From assembly GCF_003116035.1 (NCBI RefSeq), contig NZ_LGQW01000015.1, forward strand, positions 5,530,789 to 5,594,788: DNA of 64,000 bases, written 5' to 3'. The notes below the pieces were generated by a model, which worked only from the letters and a program-made list of their open reading frames with translations, was not told the DNA's origin and did no database searches. A program made the position numbers and the translations under genes. This document shows positions 43,234-51,287 of the stretch, one piece after another (the first letter of the stretch is position 1; each line of letters starts with the position of its first letter). The DNA is from Azospirillum sp. TSH64. Its GTDB lineage: Bacteria > Pseudomonadota > Alphaproteobacteria > Azospirillales > Azospirillaceae.

Positions 43234-43620
43234 TTATCCCAGCTTGGCGTATCCACGTTCGATCACCCGCTCCGCGGCCTCGTAAACCGCCAGCATCTGC
43301 TCGTAGGCCGCGCGCAGGCGGGCGAGGTCCGCGACGGCGGCAGCGTCCGGGTGGCGGGACTCCGACATCTTCAGGCCGGCACGGATATAGTCGGCGCGCA
43401 GTTCCGCCACCCGCACCGCCATCCGCAGGAAGGAGTCGCGGTTGAGGTTCGGCAATTCGCGGCCGATGACCTCGCAGTTGGCCTCCAGGATCGCGGCATC
43501 CATGTTTTCCAGAAAATGGCGGATGCGCTGGCTGCGGCTGCTGTCGGCGGCATCCGCCGTCATCAGCTTGTCGACCTTGCCCTTGGTGTATTCACCGATG
43601 ATCTTGCCGCCGGATGCCAT
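43234..43620 (-). CDS. Helical protein of unknown function
   Basis: 128 residues from ATG 43620. Mostly helical by composition: RIRHFLENMDAAILEANCEVIGRELPNLNRDSFLRMAVRVAELRADYI, then AYEQMLAVYEAAERVIERGY. No signal peptide. The start (SGGKIIGEYTKGKVDKL) is polar. No family recognised; possibly specific to Rhodospirillales. Confidence 0.65.
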   Translation of the reverse strand: MASGGKIIGEYTKGKVDKLMTADAADSSRSQRIRHFLENMDAAILEANCEVIGRELPNLNRDSFLRMAVRVAELRADYIRAGLKMSESRHPDAAAVADLARLRAAYEQMLAVYEAAERVIERGYAKLG

Positions 43621-43843
43621 GGTCGACCCCGTCTTCCTCCGCCGGCCTGGCCCGGCCGCCGTCGCCGATTGTCGCACCGCCGGTCCGGCGATTCCAGAGC
43701 GGTGTGGACCGCCCGGCATCGGCGGCACACGCGCTTGACGGTACAGCCATGTGCACAGTCGCTCATGAAGCGGGTGCAACATCGCGGCGTTCGTGCTAGG
43801 GAAGCCTCCCCCTTTTCTTGCTGTACGCCATGGTGGACGCGCG

Positions 43844-44710
43844 ATGTCTGAGACCGGCTCCGACTATATCCTCACCGTTTCCTGCCCCGACACCGTCGGC
43901 ATCGTCTTCGCGGTGTCCGGCTTCCTGGCGGAGCGGAGCTGCAACATCATCGACAGCGCGCAGTTCGGCGACCGCATCTCCGGCCTGTTCTTCATGCGCG
44001 TCAGCTTCAACGGCAACCCGGCCGGGCAGACCAAGGCGCAGCTGGAAGCAGACTTTGCGGCGCAGGTGGCCGAGCGCTTCGGCATGACCTGGAAGATCCA
44101 CGACGCCCGGCGCCGCCCGCGCGTGCTGATCATGGTGTCGAAGTTCGGCCACTGCCTGAACGACCTGCTGTACCGCTACCGCACCGGCTATCTGCCGATC
44201 GAGATCCCGGCCATCGTCTCCAACCACCGCGATTTCTATCAGCTGGCGGCGTGGCACAACATCCCGTTCCACCATCTGCCGGTCGCGTCCGACAACAAGG
44301 CGCAGCAGGAAGCCCGCCTGCTGGAGATCGTCGACGAGGAGAAAATCGACCTCGTGGTGCTCGCCCGCTACATGCAGGTGCTGTCCGGCGCACTGTGCGA
44401 GCGGATGGCCGGCCGGGTGATCAACATCCACCACAGCTTCCTGCCCAGCTTCAAGGGCGCCAAGCCCTACCACCAGGCCCATGCCCGTGGCGTGAAGCTG
44501 ATCGGCGCCACCGCGCACTATGTCACGTCCAACCTCGACGAAGGCCCGATCATCGAGCAGGAGGCGGAGCGTGTCGACCATACGATGACGCCCGACGACC
44601 TGGTGGCCATCGGGCGTGATATCGAGAACATCGTGCTGGCCCGTGCCGTCCGCTACCACGTGGAGCATCGTGTGCTGCTGAACGGCAACAAGACGGTGGT
44701 CTTCCGCTAA
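43844..44710 (+). CDS. purU: Formyltetrahydrofolate deformylase
   Basis: 288 residues. It hydrolyses 10-formyl-tetrahydrofolate to formate and tetrahydrofolate, balancing one-carbon pools. An N-terminal ACT domain (about 8-85) is followed by the formyltransferase-type domain with N194 and H196 in NIHHSFLPSF and D232 in SNLDEGP as the catalytic triad. ATG 43844; normal length. Confidence 0.96.
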   Translation: MSETGSDYILTVSCPDTVGIVFAVSGFLAERSCNIIDSAQFGDRISGLFFMRVSFNGNPAGQTKAQLEADFAAQVAERFGMTWKIHDARRRPRVLIMVSKFGHCLNDLLYRYRTGYLPIEIPAIVSNHRDFYQLAAWHNIPFHHLPVASDNKAQQEARLLEIVDEEKIDLVVLARYMQVLSGALCERMAGRVINIHHSFLPSFKGAKPYHQAHARGVKLIGATAHYVTSNLDEGPIIEQEAERVDHTMTPDDLVAIGRDIENIVLARAVRYHVEHRVLLNGNKTVVFR

Positions 44711-44738
44711 AGCCTTCCGAGTGAAGCGGTGCCGCCCC

Positions 44739-45542
44739 TCAATGGGGCTGCGCCGCCTCGCGGGCATCTTCCGGCTGCGGCATGAACACGGCCCGCGTGA
44801 TCGCCTGTTCGATCTGGTCGCGGGTGAAGGGCTTCGGAATCACCGGGCCCAGATGCTCCAGCCCGTGCTTGGCCAGATCGTCCGGGAAGGCGGTGACGAA
44901 GATCACCGGCAGGAAGCGGCGGGCCCGCAGCTCGCGCGCCACTTCCAGCCCGTTGTCGCCGTCGGCCAGCCGGATGTCCATCAGGGCCAGCGTCGGCCGG
45001 TGTTCCGCCGCCAGCGACAGCGCCTCGTCCATCGTCGCCGCGTTGCCGCAGACGATGTGGCCCATGCCGCGCACCGTTTCCGCCAGATCGTAGGCGATGA
45101 TGGCGTCGTCCTCGACGATCAGGATGGTGGCGGTCAGCCGGGCACGGACACGCTCGCGGGCGTGGGTCAGCCGCTCCATCGCATCTTCCGGGGCGATGCC
45201 CAGAACGGCGGCGGCCTCGCCGACCGGCAGATCCTCCAGATTGACCAGCAGGTAGAGCCGGCGGTCGGTCTCCGCCAGCGTCATCAGCGCCGATTCCACC
45301 GGATGATAGGGCGCGACCGCGGGGGGTGAGCCGTCTTCGTCCTGCAGTTTGTGCAGATGGCGATAGAGCGGGCCGCGCGACGTGTCGTCGCCACGGCCGT
45401 TCTCAGCCTCGTCCGCCTCCAGATACCATTCCAGGGTGCGGGTCACCAAGGCGTCCCCCCGCCCGTTCGTCCCGGTCAGCGCGCGGGCGTAACGGCGCAG
45501 GTAGGGCAAATGCTGCATGAAGTGACCGGTGTACTGCTCCAT
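44739..45542 (-). CDS. phyR: PhyR-type general stress response regulator
   Basis: 267 residues. An N-terminal ECF sigma-like domain (about 1-135; LPYLRRYARALTG, NLEDLPVGEAAAVLGI) is fused to a receiver domain with acidic pocket E144-D146, phosphoacceptor D189 (LMDIRL), T217 and K237. When phosphorylated, PhyR captures the anti-sigma factor NepR and frees EcfG. The neighbouring ORFs are not nepR or ecfG, which is unusual. ATG 45542. Confidence 0.93.
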   Translation of the reverse strand: MEQYTGHFMQHLPYLRRYARALTGTNGRGDALVTRTLEWYLEADEAENGRGDDTSRGPLYRHLHKLQDEDGSPPAVAPYHPVESALMTLAETDRRLYLLVNLEDLPVGEAAAVLGIAPEDAMERLTHARERVRARLTATILIVEDDAIIAYDLAETVRGMGHIVCGNAATMDEALSLAAEHRPTLALMDIRLADGDNGLEVARELRARRFLPVIFVTAFPDDLAKHGLEHLGPVIPKPFTRDQIEQAITRAVFMPQPEDAREAAQPH

Positions 45543-45870
45543 CTCTCTCCCCGTGCCTTTCTGCGGCGCGTGTTCCTGGCATCCACCCGATATGCCGTTT
45601 CCGGGATCCCGGATACGGCCGGTGCAACTCGATCTCTTCCGGGCGCCTGTTCCCGGTCCGCATGTCCGGCGCTGAAATCCGGCGACCGGACCGCCTGGGC
45701 GGCCCTGCCGGGGATCACGACGCCATCGCCGCTGCTTCGATCAGCAGACTGACTCATCCCGAGCTGCAGCGGTGGAATTCATATGGCGCAGTCCGCGGCC
45801 TAACGGGAGTGAACCCGAAAGATTTATTCGAGATACCGACAACGGGTTACTCAGTATGCATAATATGAAG

Positions 45871-46082
45871 CAAGGCCGGATGTCGCCCGCATGGCCTTGC
45901 GGGCGGCCTATGACCGGCATGGCATTAGGGATGCCGGAAGGGCGGACTTAACCGTTCGGAAAGGCTTACAAGCCCACTCTGTCTTTGCCCTCCGGCATCG
46001 GTCTTTCCGCTGCCGTGCGAGGGCGAGGCGAGTGTTCCCGATCCTCGTGCGCGCCGGCCAACCCCCAGGCCGGCGCGTTTTT
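45871..46082 (+). ncRNA. Candidate structured RNA, about 210 nt, upstream of phyR
   Basis: A promoter-like CCGACA (45836-45841), 17-bp spacer and CATAAT (45859-45864) predict a start near 45871. A perfect terminator CGCGCCGGCC / GGCCGGCGCG (46050-46077) plus five T follows. Between them are CAAGGCC/GGCCTTG (45871-45899), CCGGCAT/ATGCCGG (45914-45937) and GCCCTC-CGGCA/TGCCG-GAGGGC (45987-46024). An inverted repeat AACCCG/CGGGTT overlaps the -35 region. No ORF with a ribosome-binding site fits. I cannot assign a family; 6S-like RNA is one possibility. Confidence 0.6.
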
Positions 46083-46139
46083 CTTGTTCGCCAAGGCAGC
46101 GATTCAAACCGCAGACCGTCCCCCTTGGGAACCAACCGT

Positions 46140-46250
46140 CAGCGGCGGTGTTGGGATCGGCATGGTGTGATTCCTCCCTGAACCGCCAATCCTAGTCGCC
46201 GCCGGGCGCCGCCGCGACATCACGCGGGTGGCGCCGGCGGCGAATTTTTA
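46140..46250 (+). ncRNA. Probable small RNA with TTCCTCCCT motif (copy 3)
   Basis: TTCCTCCCT at 46171-46179 is followed 16 nt later by a long terminator: TCGCCGCC-g-GGCGCC (46196-46210) and GGCGCC-GGCGGCGA (46230-46243), then ATTTTTA. CCAAC/GTTGG pairs upstream (about 46132-46154). It is the third plus-strand copy of the motif plus terminator layout in this window. The 5' end is uncertain and the similarity to copies 1 and 2 outside motif and terminator is low. Confidence 0.5.
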
Positions 46251-46459
46251 TCTGCCAAGATAACGGCCATGTCGCCGCCTCGCTTCTGTCAATCGGGGAC
46301 TTTCACAAGCCGGCGCTTGCAACGCGTTTAATCCAACGTTAAGGACATCGGCACACGGTTGGGGCATGGCGTCTTTGGGCGCGCCCTCCGTTTCAAGGCC
46401 GGCGGATCTGTGCCGGCCGGGGTATCGCGTGGGCTGCCGCATCGGGTCCGGGTTTGTGC

Positions 46460-46993
46460 ATGGAAGACCAAGAGTTGGATCGGTCCCTGATGGACGGCAT
46501 TCCGCCGGATGAGCTGGCCGACTTCGCCCGGTGGCGGGAGCGCGTGCGCGGCACGAACATTTCCGAGAAGACGCTGCTGGCGACCGACTATCTCAATCAC
46601 TTCAACGAAATCGTGATGCTGATCGAGATGATCCCGGACATGCCGGACATGCTGGAGGAATGCCGCATCTGGCAGCCCAAGAGCTATGCCGAGCATTTCC
46701 GCGACAGCGGCTTCTCCGACAAGGAGCTGGCGATCGAGGCCTACGGCCATGTGCCGTCCAAGTTCCTCCGCCCTTTCGAGGACACCATCGCCCAGGCCCA
46801 TCAGGTGATCGCCCACACGCTGGAGCGGATCGGCACCGACATCGACAGCGGCGATCCCGACAAGCTGCGGGTGGACTGCCAGACCTCCGTCGCGATGATC
46901 CACCGCATCATCCAGATCGCCAACGGCATCATCCACGGCACCGCCCATGTGATGGAGCAGGGCGAGATCGATCTTTACCTGCAGAACGGCTGA
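46460..46993 (+). CDS. Uncharacterised soluble protein
   Basis: 177 residues, no signal peptide or membrane segment, strongly helical by composition: LLATDYLNHFNEIVMLIEMIPDMPDMLEECRIW and VAMIHRIIQIANGIIHGTAHVM. An in-frame TTG lies two codons upstream. The ribosome-binding site is weak. I recognise no family. Confidence 0.7.
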   Translation: MEDQELDRSLMDGIPPDELADFARWRERVRGTNISEKTLLATDYLNHFNEIVMLIEMIPDMPDMLEECRIWQPKSYAEHFRDSGFSDKELAIEAYGHVPSKFLRPFEDTIAQAHQVIAHTLERIGTDIDSGDPDKLRVDCQTSVAMIHRIIQIANGIIHGTAHVMEQGEIDLYLQNG

Positions 46994-47336
46994 CGATCGG
47001 TACGCCGACCCGTACTTTCGTTCCAAATCATGCGTCTTACCAACGAAAAACTGGCCTTTTCAGTCACTTGTCCCGGCACGAATGGCGATTGATGGTGCAC
47101 CCACCATTCGTTCGTTGCATGGCTCACTTGCTCCCCCTGGCACTATAGTCGGATCATAAAAGATAAGACGGAGGCGTGTTCATGCGTCCTCTGCGGGGGG
47201 AGATGGAGCATTGCCCATGAAGGGATGCGCATTCGCGCCGGCCGATGGCATGGCCGTGTCTGAACCGCGCGTGTGGCGGCCGGGTCCGCCCACCGATCAC
47301 GCCGGCCCCATTCTTCCCGTCCAGCAACGGGGGGAG
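46994..47336. other. Gap upstream of the acyl-CoA ligase
   Basis: It holds an 8-bp inverted repeat ACGAATGG (47078-47085) / CCATTCGT (47104-47111), a possible operator, and a TATAGT (47144-47149) that may be a -10 box. The frame of the ligase is open from 47211, and ATG 47217 has a GGAG 8 nt upstream, so translation could begin there. GGGGGGAGATG occurs twice (47195 and 47329 regions). Confidence 0.45.
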
Positions 47337-48983
47337 ATGACGCAGCGCATGACGCCATCCGGACATTTGGACAGCTTCACCCGTGACCGGCTGCCGGCAC
47401 CGTCACAGCGCCCCGACCTGATCCTCGACCGTCCGGAACTCCAGTATCCGCAGCGCCTCAACGCGGTCTCCGTCCTGATCGACGGCTGGCGCGAGCGCGG
47501 CTGGGACGGCCGCCCCTGCCTGATCGGCGGCGACGGCGAGGTCTGGAGCTATGGCCGGATGCGCGACACCGTCGACCGCATCGCCCGCGTCCTGACCGAG
47601 GATTACGGGCTGGTCACCGGCAACCGCGTCCTGCTGCGCGGCCCCAACACGCCGATGCTGGCCGCCTGCTGGCTGGCGGTGATCAAGGCCGGCGGGGTGC
47701 TGGTGCCGACCATGCCGCTGCTGCGCGCGCCCGAGCTGGCCGACGTGCTGAAGCGCGCCTCCATCGACATGGCGCTGTGCGACACGCATTTCCTCGATGA
47801 CCTGGAAGAGGCGGCGCTGCCCTCGCTGCGCATTGTCGGCTTCCGCGACGGCGAGCTGGAACACCGCATCGCCACCAAGCCGCCCGGCTTCGAGGCCGCC
47901 GACACGGCGCAGGACGATGTGGCGCTGATCGCCTTCACCTCCGGCACCACCGGCACGCCGAAGGCCGCCGCCCATCTGCACCGCCATCTGCTGGCGATTT
48001 CCGACCTGTCGCCGCGCTCCGTGCTGGGGACGACGGCCGATGATGTCTTCTGCGGCTCGCCGACGCTGGCCTTCGCCTACGGGCTGGGCGGGCTGCTGCT
48101 GTTCCCGCTGCGCATCGGCGCCTCGGTGATCCTGCTGGAGCGCGGGACCGCCGACCGGCTGATCGAGGCTGCCACCCGCCACAAGGCGACGGTGATGTTC
48201 ACCGTGCCGACCGTCTATCGCGGCATGATCGGCCGCATGGCCGCCGACCCGGCGCTGGCGAAGGGGCTGTCCGGCCTGCGCCTGTGTATCTCGGCCGGAG
48301 AGCCGCTGCCGCAGCAGACCTTCGAGGGCTGGCGCGACGCCACCGGCCTGGAAATCCTCGACAGCCTGGGCACCACCGAGCTGCTGAACGCCGTGCTGCA
48401 TGCCGTGCCCGGCAATGTGCGCCCGGGCTCCACCGGCAAGCCGGTGCCGGGCTATGAGGCGATGGTGGTGGACGACCAGTTCCGCCGGCTTCCCCCCGGC
48501 CAAGTCGGCCGGCTGGCGGTGCGCGGGGCGACCGGCTGCCTCTATCTCGACGACCCGCGCCAGGAAAGCTATGTCCAGCAGGGCTGGAACCTGACCGGCG
48601 ACGCCTTCCACGTCGATGAGGACGGCTTCTTCTGGTACCACGCCCGCACCGACGACCTGATCGTCTCGGCCGGCTACAAGATCTCCGGGCTGGAGGTCGA
48701 GAACATCCTGCTGAGCCACGACGCGGTGCAGGAATGCGCGGTGATCGCCGCGCCCGATCCGGTGCGCGGCACCATCCCCAAGGCCTTCGTCGTGCTGCGC
48801 GACGATGTCCGCCCCGACGAGCGTCTGGCGGAGGAGCTGCAAAGCTTCGTCAAGGACCACATCGCGCCCTACAAGTACCCCCGCGCGGTGGAGTTCCTCG
48901 ACGCCCTGCCGCGGACGGAGACCGGCAAGGTCCAGCGCTTCAAGCTGCGCCGCCGCGCCTGGCAGCCGGACGAGGCGGAGTAG
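47337..48983 (+). CDS. AMP-forming acyl-CoA ligase, benzoate/2-aminobenzoate-CoA ligase type
   Basis: 548 residues. It activates a carboxylic acid with ATP to the CoA thioester. Motifs: phosphate loop FTSGTTGTPKAAAH, adenine region DSLGTTELLNAVLH, hinge and catalytic lysine DLIVSAGYKISGLEVE and PRTETGKVQRF. The N-terminal TPSGHLDSFTRDRLP and overall pattern resemble (amino)benzoate-CoA ligases. No other aromatic-degradation gene is nearby, so substrate is uncertain. ATG 47217 or 47349 are alternative starts. Confidence 0.85.
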   Translation: MTQRMTPSGHLDSFTRDRLPAPSQRPDLILDRPELQYPQRLNAVSVLIDGWRERGWDGRPCLIGGDGEVWSYGRMRDTVDRIARVLTEDYGLVTGNRVLLRGPNTPMLAACWLAVIKAGGVLVPTMPLLRAPELADVLKRASIDMALCDTHFLDDLEEAALPSLRIVGFRDGELEHRIATKPPGFEAADTAQDDVALIAFTSGTTGTPKAAAHLHRHLLAISDLSPRSVLGTTADDVFCGSPTLAFAYGLGGLLLFPLRIGASVILLERGTADRLIEAATRHKATVMFTVPTVYRGMIGRMAADPALAKGLSGLRLCISAGEPLPQQTFEGWRDATGLEILDSLGTTELLNAVLHAVPGNVRPGSTGKPVPGYEAMVVDDQFRRLPPGQVGRLAVRGATGCLYLDDPRQESYVQQGWNLTGDAFHVDEDGFFWYHARTDDLIVSAGYKISGLEVENILLSHDAVQECAVIAAPDPVRGTIPKAFVVLRDDVRPDERLAEELQSFVKDHIAPYKYPRAVEFLDALPRTETGKVQRFKLRRRAWQPDEAE

Positions 48984-48988
48984 CGCTC

Positions 48989-49852
48989 CTAGCGGGAGAA
49001 GCCGGCGAAGCGGGTCAGCCGGATGTTGCGCGCCTCCAGCAGGGCGGCGAACTCCGGCCCGCGCAGATAGTCATATTCGGCGCGCCGCGGTTCGACCAGC
49101 GTGTCGACGCGGCGCAGCTCATCGTCGGGCAGGCCGGGGTGCACCATCACCAGCGTCCGGCCGCCGATCCCGTCCAGAAAACGGGACATCAGCTCGGCGA
49201 AGGGGCGGCTGCCGGCAAAGTCGTAGACTCCGGCGAAGCGGTCGTTGGCCGGGATGCCGCGGTCCCGCACCATGCGCCTCAGCCCGCCGCCCAGCCCGCC
49301 GATCAGCAGCGTCTTCGGCACCGCCACGCCCCGGCGCAATACCGCCGCCACCGGCTCGCCGCACAGGCGGACATAAGCGCCGGGCAAGGCGGCCAGCGCC
49401 TCCGCCACCGCATCGCGGACGACCGGCAACTGGTGGATGTGCTGGTGGCCGTCGATATAGTCGGGCGGCCCGCCCCAGGCGTCGGTGAAGGCGGCGATCT
49501 GGCGCGACAGTTCGTCACGGATCTCCGCCCGTGCCGCCGGCGCGTTCAGCCTCCCGCGATAGGCCCAGCCCATCAGCTGCCCCAGCGGCGGCAGCCGCCC
49601 GTCCGGCGCCAGCGTCGGCATCGGTCCCAGCGGCGGCTGGTCGGTCAGGGTGAAATGCAGCCCGACATCCGCCTTGCCCTTCAGCTCGCGCAACGCATCC
49701 GCCCCGCTGCGCCAGTGCGGGCAGAGGCTCATGACCGAGGTGGCGGTCAGCCGTCCCCGGGCGATCAGGTCGCGGATGGCGGCGTTGACGCCAGGAGCCA
49801 GCCCGTAATCGTCGGCGCAGAGCAGCAAGTGGGTGGGGGCGGTTTCGGTCAT
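48989..49852 (-). CDS. ChbG/HpnK-family deacetylase
   Basis: 287 residues of the YdjC-like carbohydrate deacetylase family. Metal-binding CADDYGLAPGVN (aspartates at 13-14), VGLHFTLTD and DGHQHIHQLP are the conserved blocks. HpnK members deacetylate hopanoid or sugar-lipid intermediates, ChbG members act on chitooligosaccharides; context does not decide. Convergent with the ligase gene, 5 nt apart. Confidence 0.88.
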   Translation of the reverse strand: MTETAPTHLLLCADDYGLAPGVNAAIRDLIARGRLTATSVMSLCPHWRSGADALRELKGKADVGLHFTLTDQPPLGPMPTLAPDGRLPPLGQLMGWAYRGRLNAPAARAEIRDELSRQIAAFTDAWGGPPDYIDGHQHIHQLPVVRDAVAEALAALPGAYVRLCGEPVAAVLRRGVAVPKTLLIGGLGGGLRRMVRDRGIPANDRFAGVYDFAGSRPFAELMSRFLDGIGGRTLVMVHPGLPDDELRRVDTLVEPRRAEYDYLRGPEFAALLEARNIRLTRFAGFSR

Positions 49853-49938
49853 GGCCGGACGGGTGCGGGTGGCGAAGGTCCGGCCAAGATGGGAGGGCGG
49901 CCCGTGGCGATCAAGCAATACCGGTCCGGCGATGCCGC

Positions 49939-50889
49939 TCAGGCCGCTTTGCCGGCCGGTTCCGCCGCCGGCTTGCGGGCCTGCAGGGTGGCGAGCATCA
50001 CGCCGGGCAGCACCAGAAGCACGCCCATCAGATGGAAGCCCTGCAACGGCTCGGACAGCATCAGCCAGGAGGCCAGCGCCGCCCACAGCGGCGACACGTA
50101 CAGCGCGGTGGAGGCGCGCGCCGCCCCCATCATCACGATGGTCTTCTGATAGGCCAGCAGAGCCAGAACCGAGGCGAACAGCGCCACGGCGACGATCGAC
50201 AGGACGGTGGAGACGGTGACGGGGACCGGCCGCACCGCCACCGTCTCCCACGCATAGAAGGGCGCCAGTACCAGCACGCCGGCCAGCGCATTGGCGGCGA
50301 AGGCGGTGACCACCGGCAGGGGTGTGCCCGATTGCCGCAGCAGGATGGTGTAGACCGACCAGGACACCGCCCCGGTCAGCACCAGCAGGTCGCCGCCGTT
50401 GAAGGACAGGTGCCGCAAGGCCTCCAGATCGCCGCGGGTCAGGATCACCAGCACGCCGGCCATCGCCAGCAGGATGCCGAGGATCTGCCGCAGCCGGATG
50501 GCGTCGCCCAGCCAGACCGCGGCCAGCGCCAGGATCATCGCCGGGCTGGTGGCATAGATCAGGCTGGCGTTGGTGGCGCTGGTCCGCTCCAGCCCGTAAT
50601 AGACGATGGCGCCCGAAATCCCCTGGCCCAGCACGCCCAGCAGCAGATAGCGCCGCCATTGCGCCCTCAATCGGTGGCGGTGGGCCAGCAGGCCCGGCAG
50701 GGCGAAGGGCAGCACGATCAGGAAGGCGATCAGCCAGCGCCAGAAGGCCAGCCCGATCGGCGGCACCACATGCGCCGCCGCCCGCCCGACCACTGGGTTG
50801 GAGGCCAGCAGTGCCGACCCGACGATGTAGAGGCTGTAGGCGGCCAGTGGTCCGGACCGCAGGGAGGACGGCAGAAGCGGAAAGGGCAT
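49939..50889 (-). CDS. DMT-superfamily (EamA) transporter
   Basis: About 316 residues with ten membrane helices in two EamA repeats: FWRWLIAFLIVLPFALPGLL and ERTSATNASLIYATSPAMILALAAVWL in the first, and ASTALYVSPLWAALASWLML in the second. Likely exports a metabolite or amino acid. The frame is open to 50943 (ATGs at 50943, 50919 and 50889); I chose 50889 because the first helix begins soon after. It is 86 nt upstream of the deacetylase gene on the same strand. Confidence 0.85.
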   Translation of the reverse strand: MPFPLLPSSLRSGPLAAYSLYIVGSALLASNPVVGRAAAHVVPPIGLAFWRWLIAFLIVLPFALPGLLAHRHRLRAQWRRYLLLGVLGQGISGAIVYYGLERTSATNASLIYATSPAMILALAAVWLGDAIRLRQILGILLAMAGVLVILTRGDLEALRHLSFNGGDLLVLTGAVSWSVYTILLRQSGTPLPVVTAFAANALAGVLVLAPFYAWETVAVRPVPVTVSTVLSIVAVALFASVLALLAYQKTIVMMGAARASTALYVSPLWAALASWLMLSEPLQGFHLMGVLLVLPGVMLATLQARKPAAEPAGKAA

Positions 50890-51287
50890 GCCGGACCGGT
50901 ATCCGAAAAATGGTTCCATCACAGGTGCAACCCAGCCTAGCATGGGGCTCGCCGCCGGACTTCACGGCGGGTGCGCATGGCAGCCGACCGCCTCCATCGG
51001 CTGCGCGCATTTCCCCGGCGACCCACCCGCATGGCCTGATTCGCAGGGGCAGGAAGCTGCCGGTTCGGTCAACCGGATGGTTGGCTTTGCAACTGTTTCG
51101 TTTTCGGGGGCGAAAATGTATCCATACGGACGTATTGGCGCCACGAATTGTGCTCTGCGCCACGGTATAGCCACGTATGCATGTAGGCGTTGACAGGCGC
51201 CTTGGGCACGCGCCAAATGGCGGCGCTATTTCATAGGCGTTCTGGCAAATTTCCATACGCTCCAATCGGAATCGGGAGGCAAGACGA
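50890..51287. other. Promoter region of the dpp operon
   Basis: About 400 bp without a supported gene. A perfect -35, TTGACA, lies at 51190-51195, but a matching -10 is weak (CCAAAT, 17-bp spacer). ATACG-ga-CGTAT (51124-51135) is an inverted repeat that could bind a regulator. The ribosome-binding site GGGAGG precedes dppA by 8 nt. Confidence 0.45.

Noticed and set aside
46083..46140. T-loop-like GGTTTGAATCGC on the minus strand, suggesting a tRNA
   Set aside because: No acceptor or anticodon stem of the right size pairs around it.
45891..46181. 96-codon plus-strand ORF in the phyR upstream gap
   Set aside because: No ribosome-binding site, and it runs through a strong intrinsic terminator at 46050-46082; the region fits a non-coding RNA better.
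47138..47152. Possible sigma-54 promoter (TGGCAC) upstream of the acyl-CoA ligase
   Set aside because: The required GC element 10 bp downstream is absent; a TATAGT sigma-70 -10 box overlaps it.
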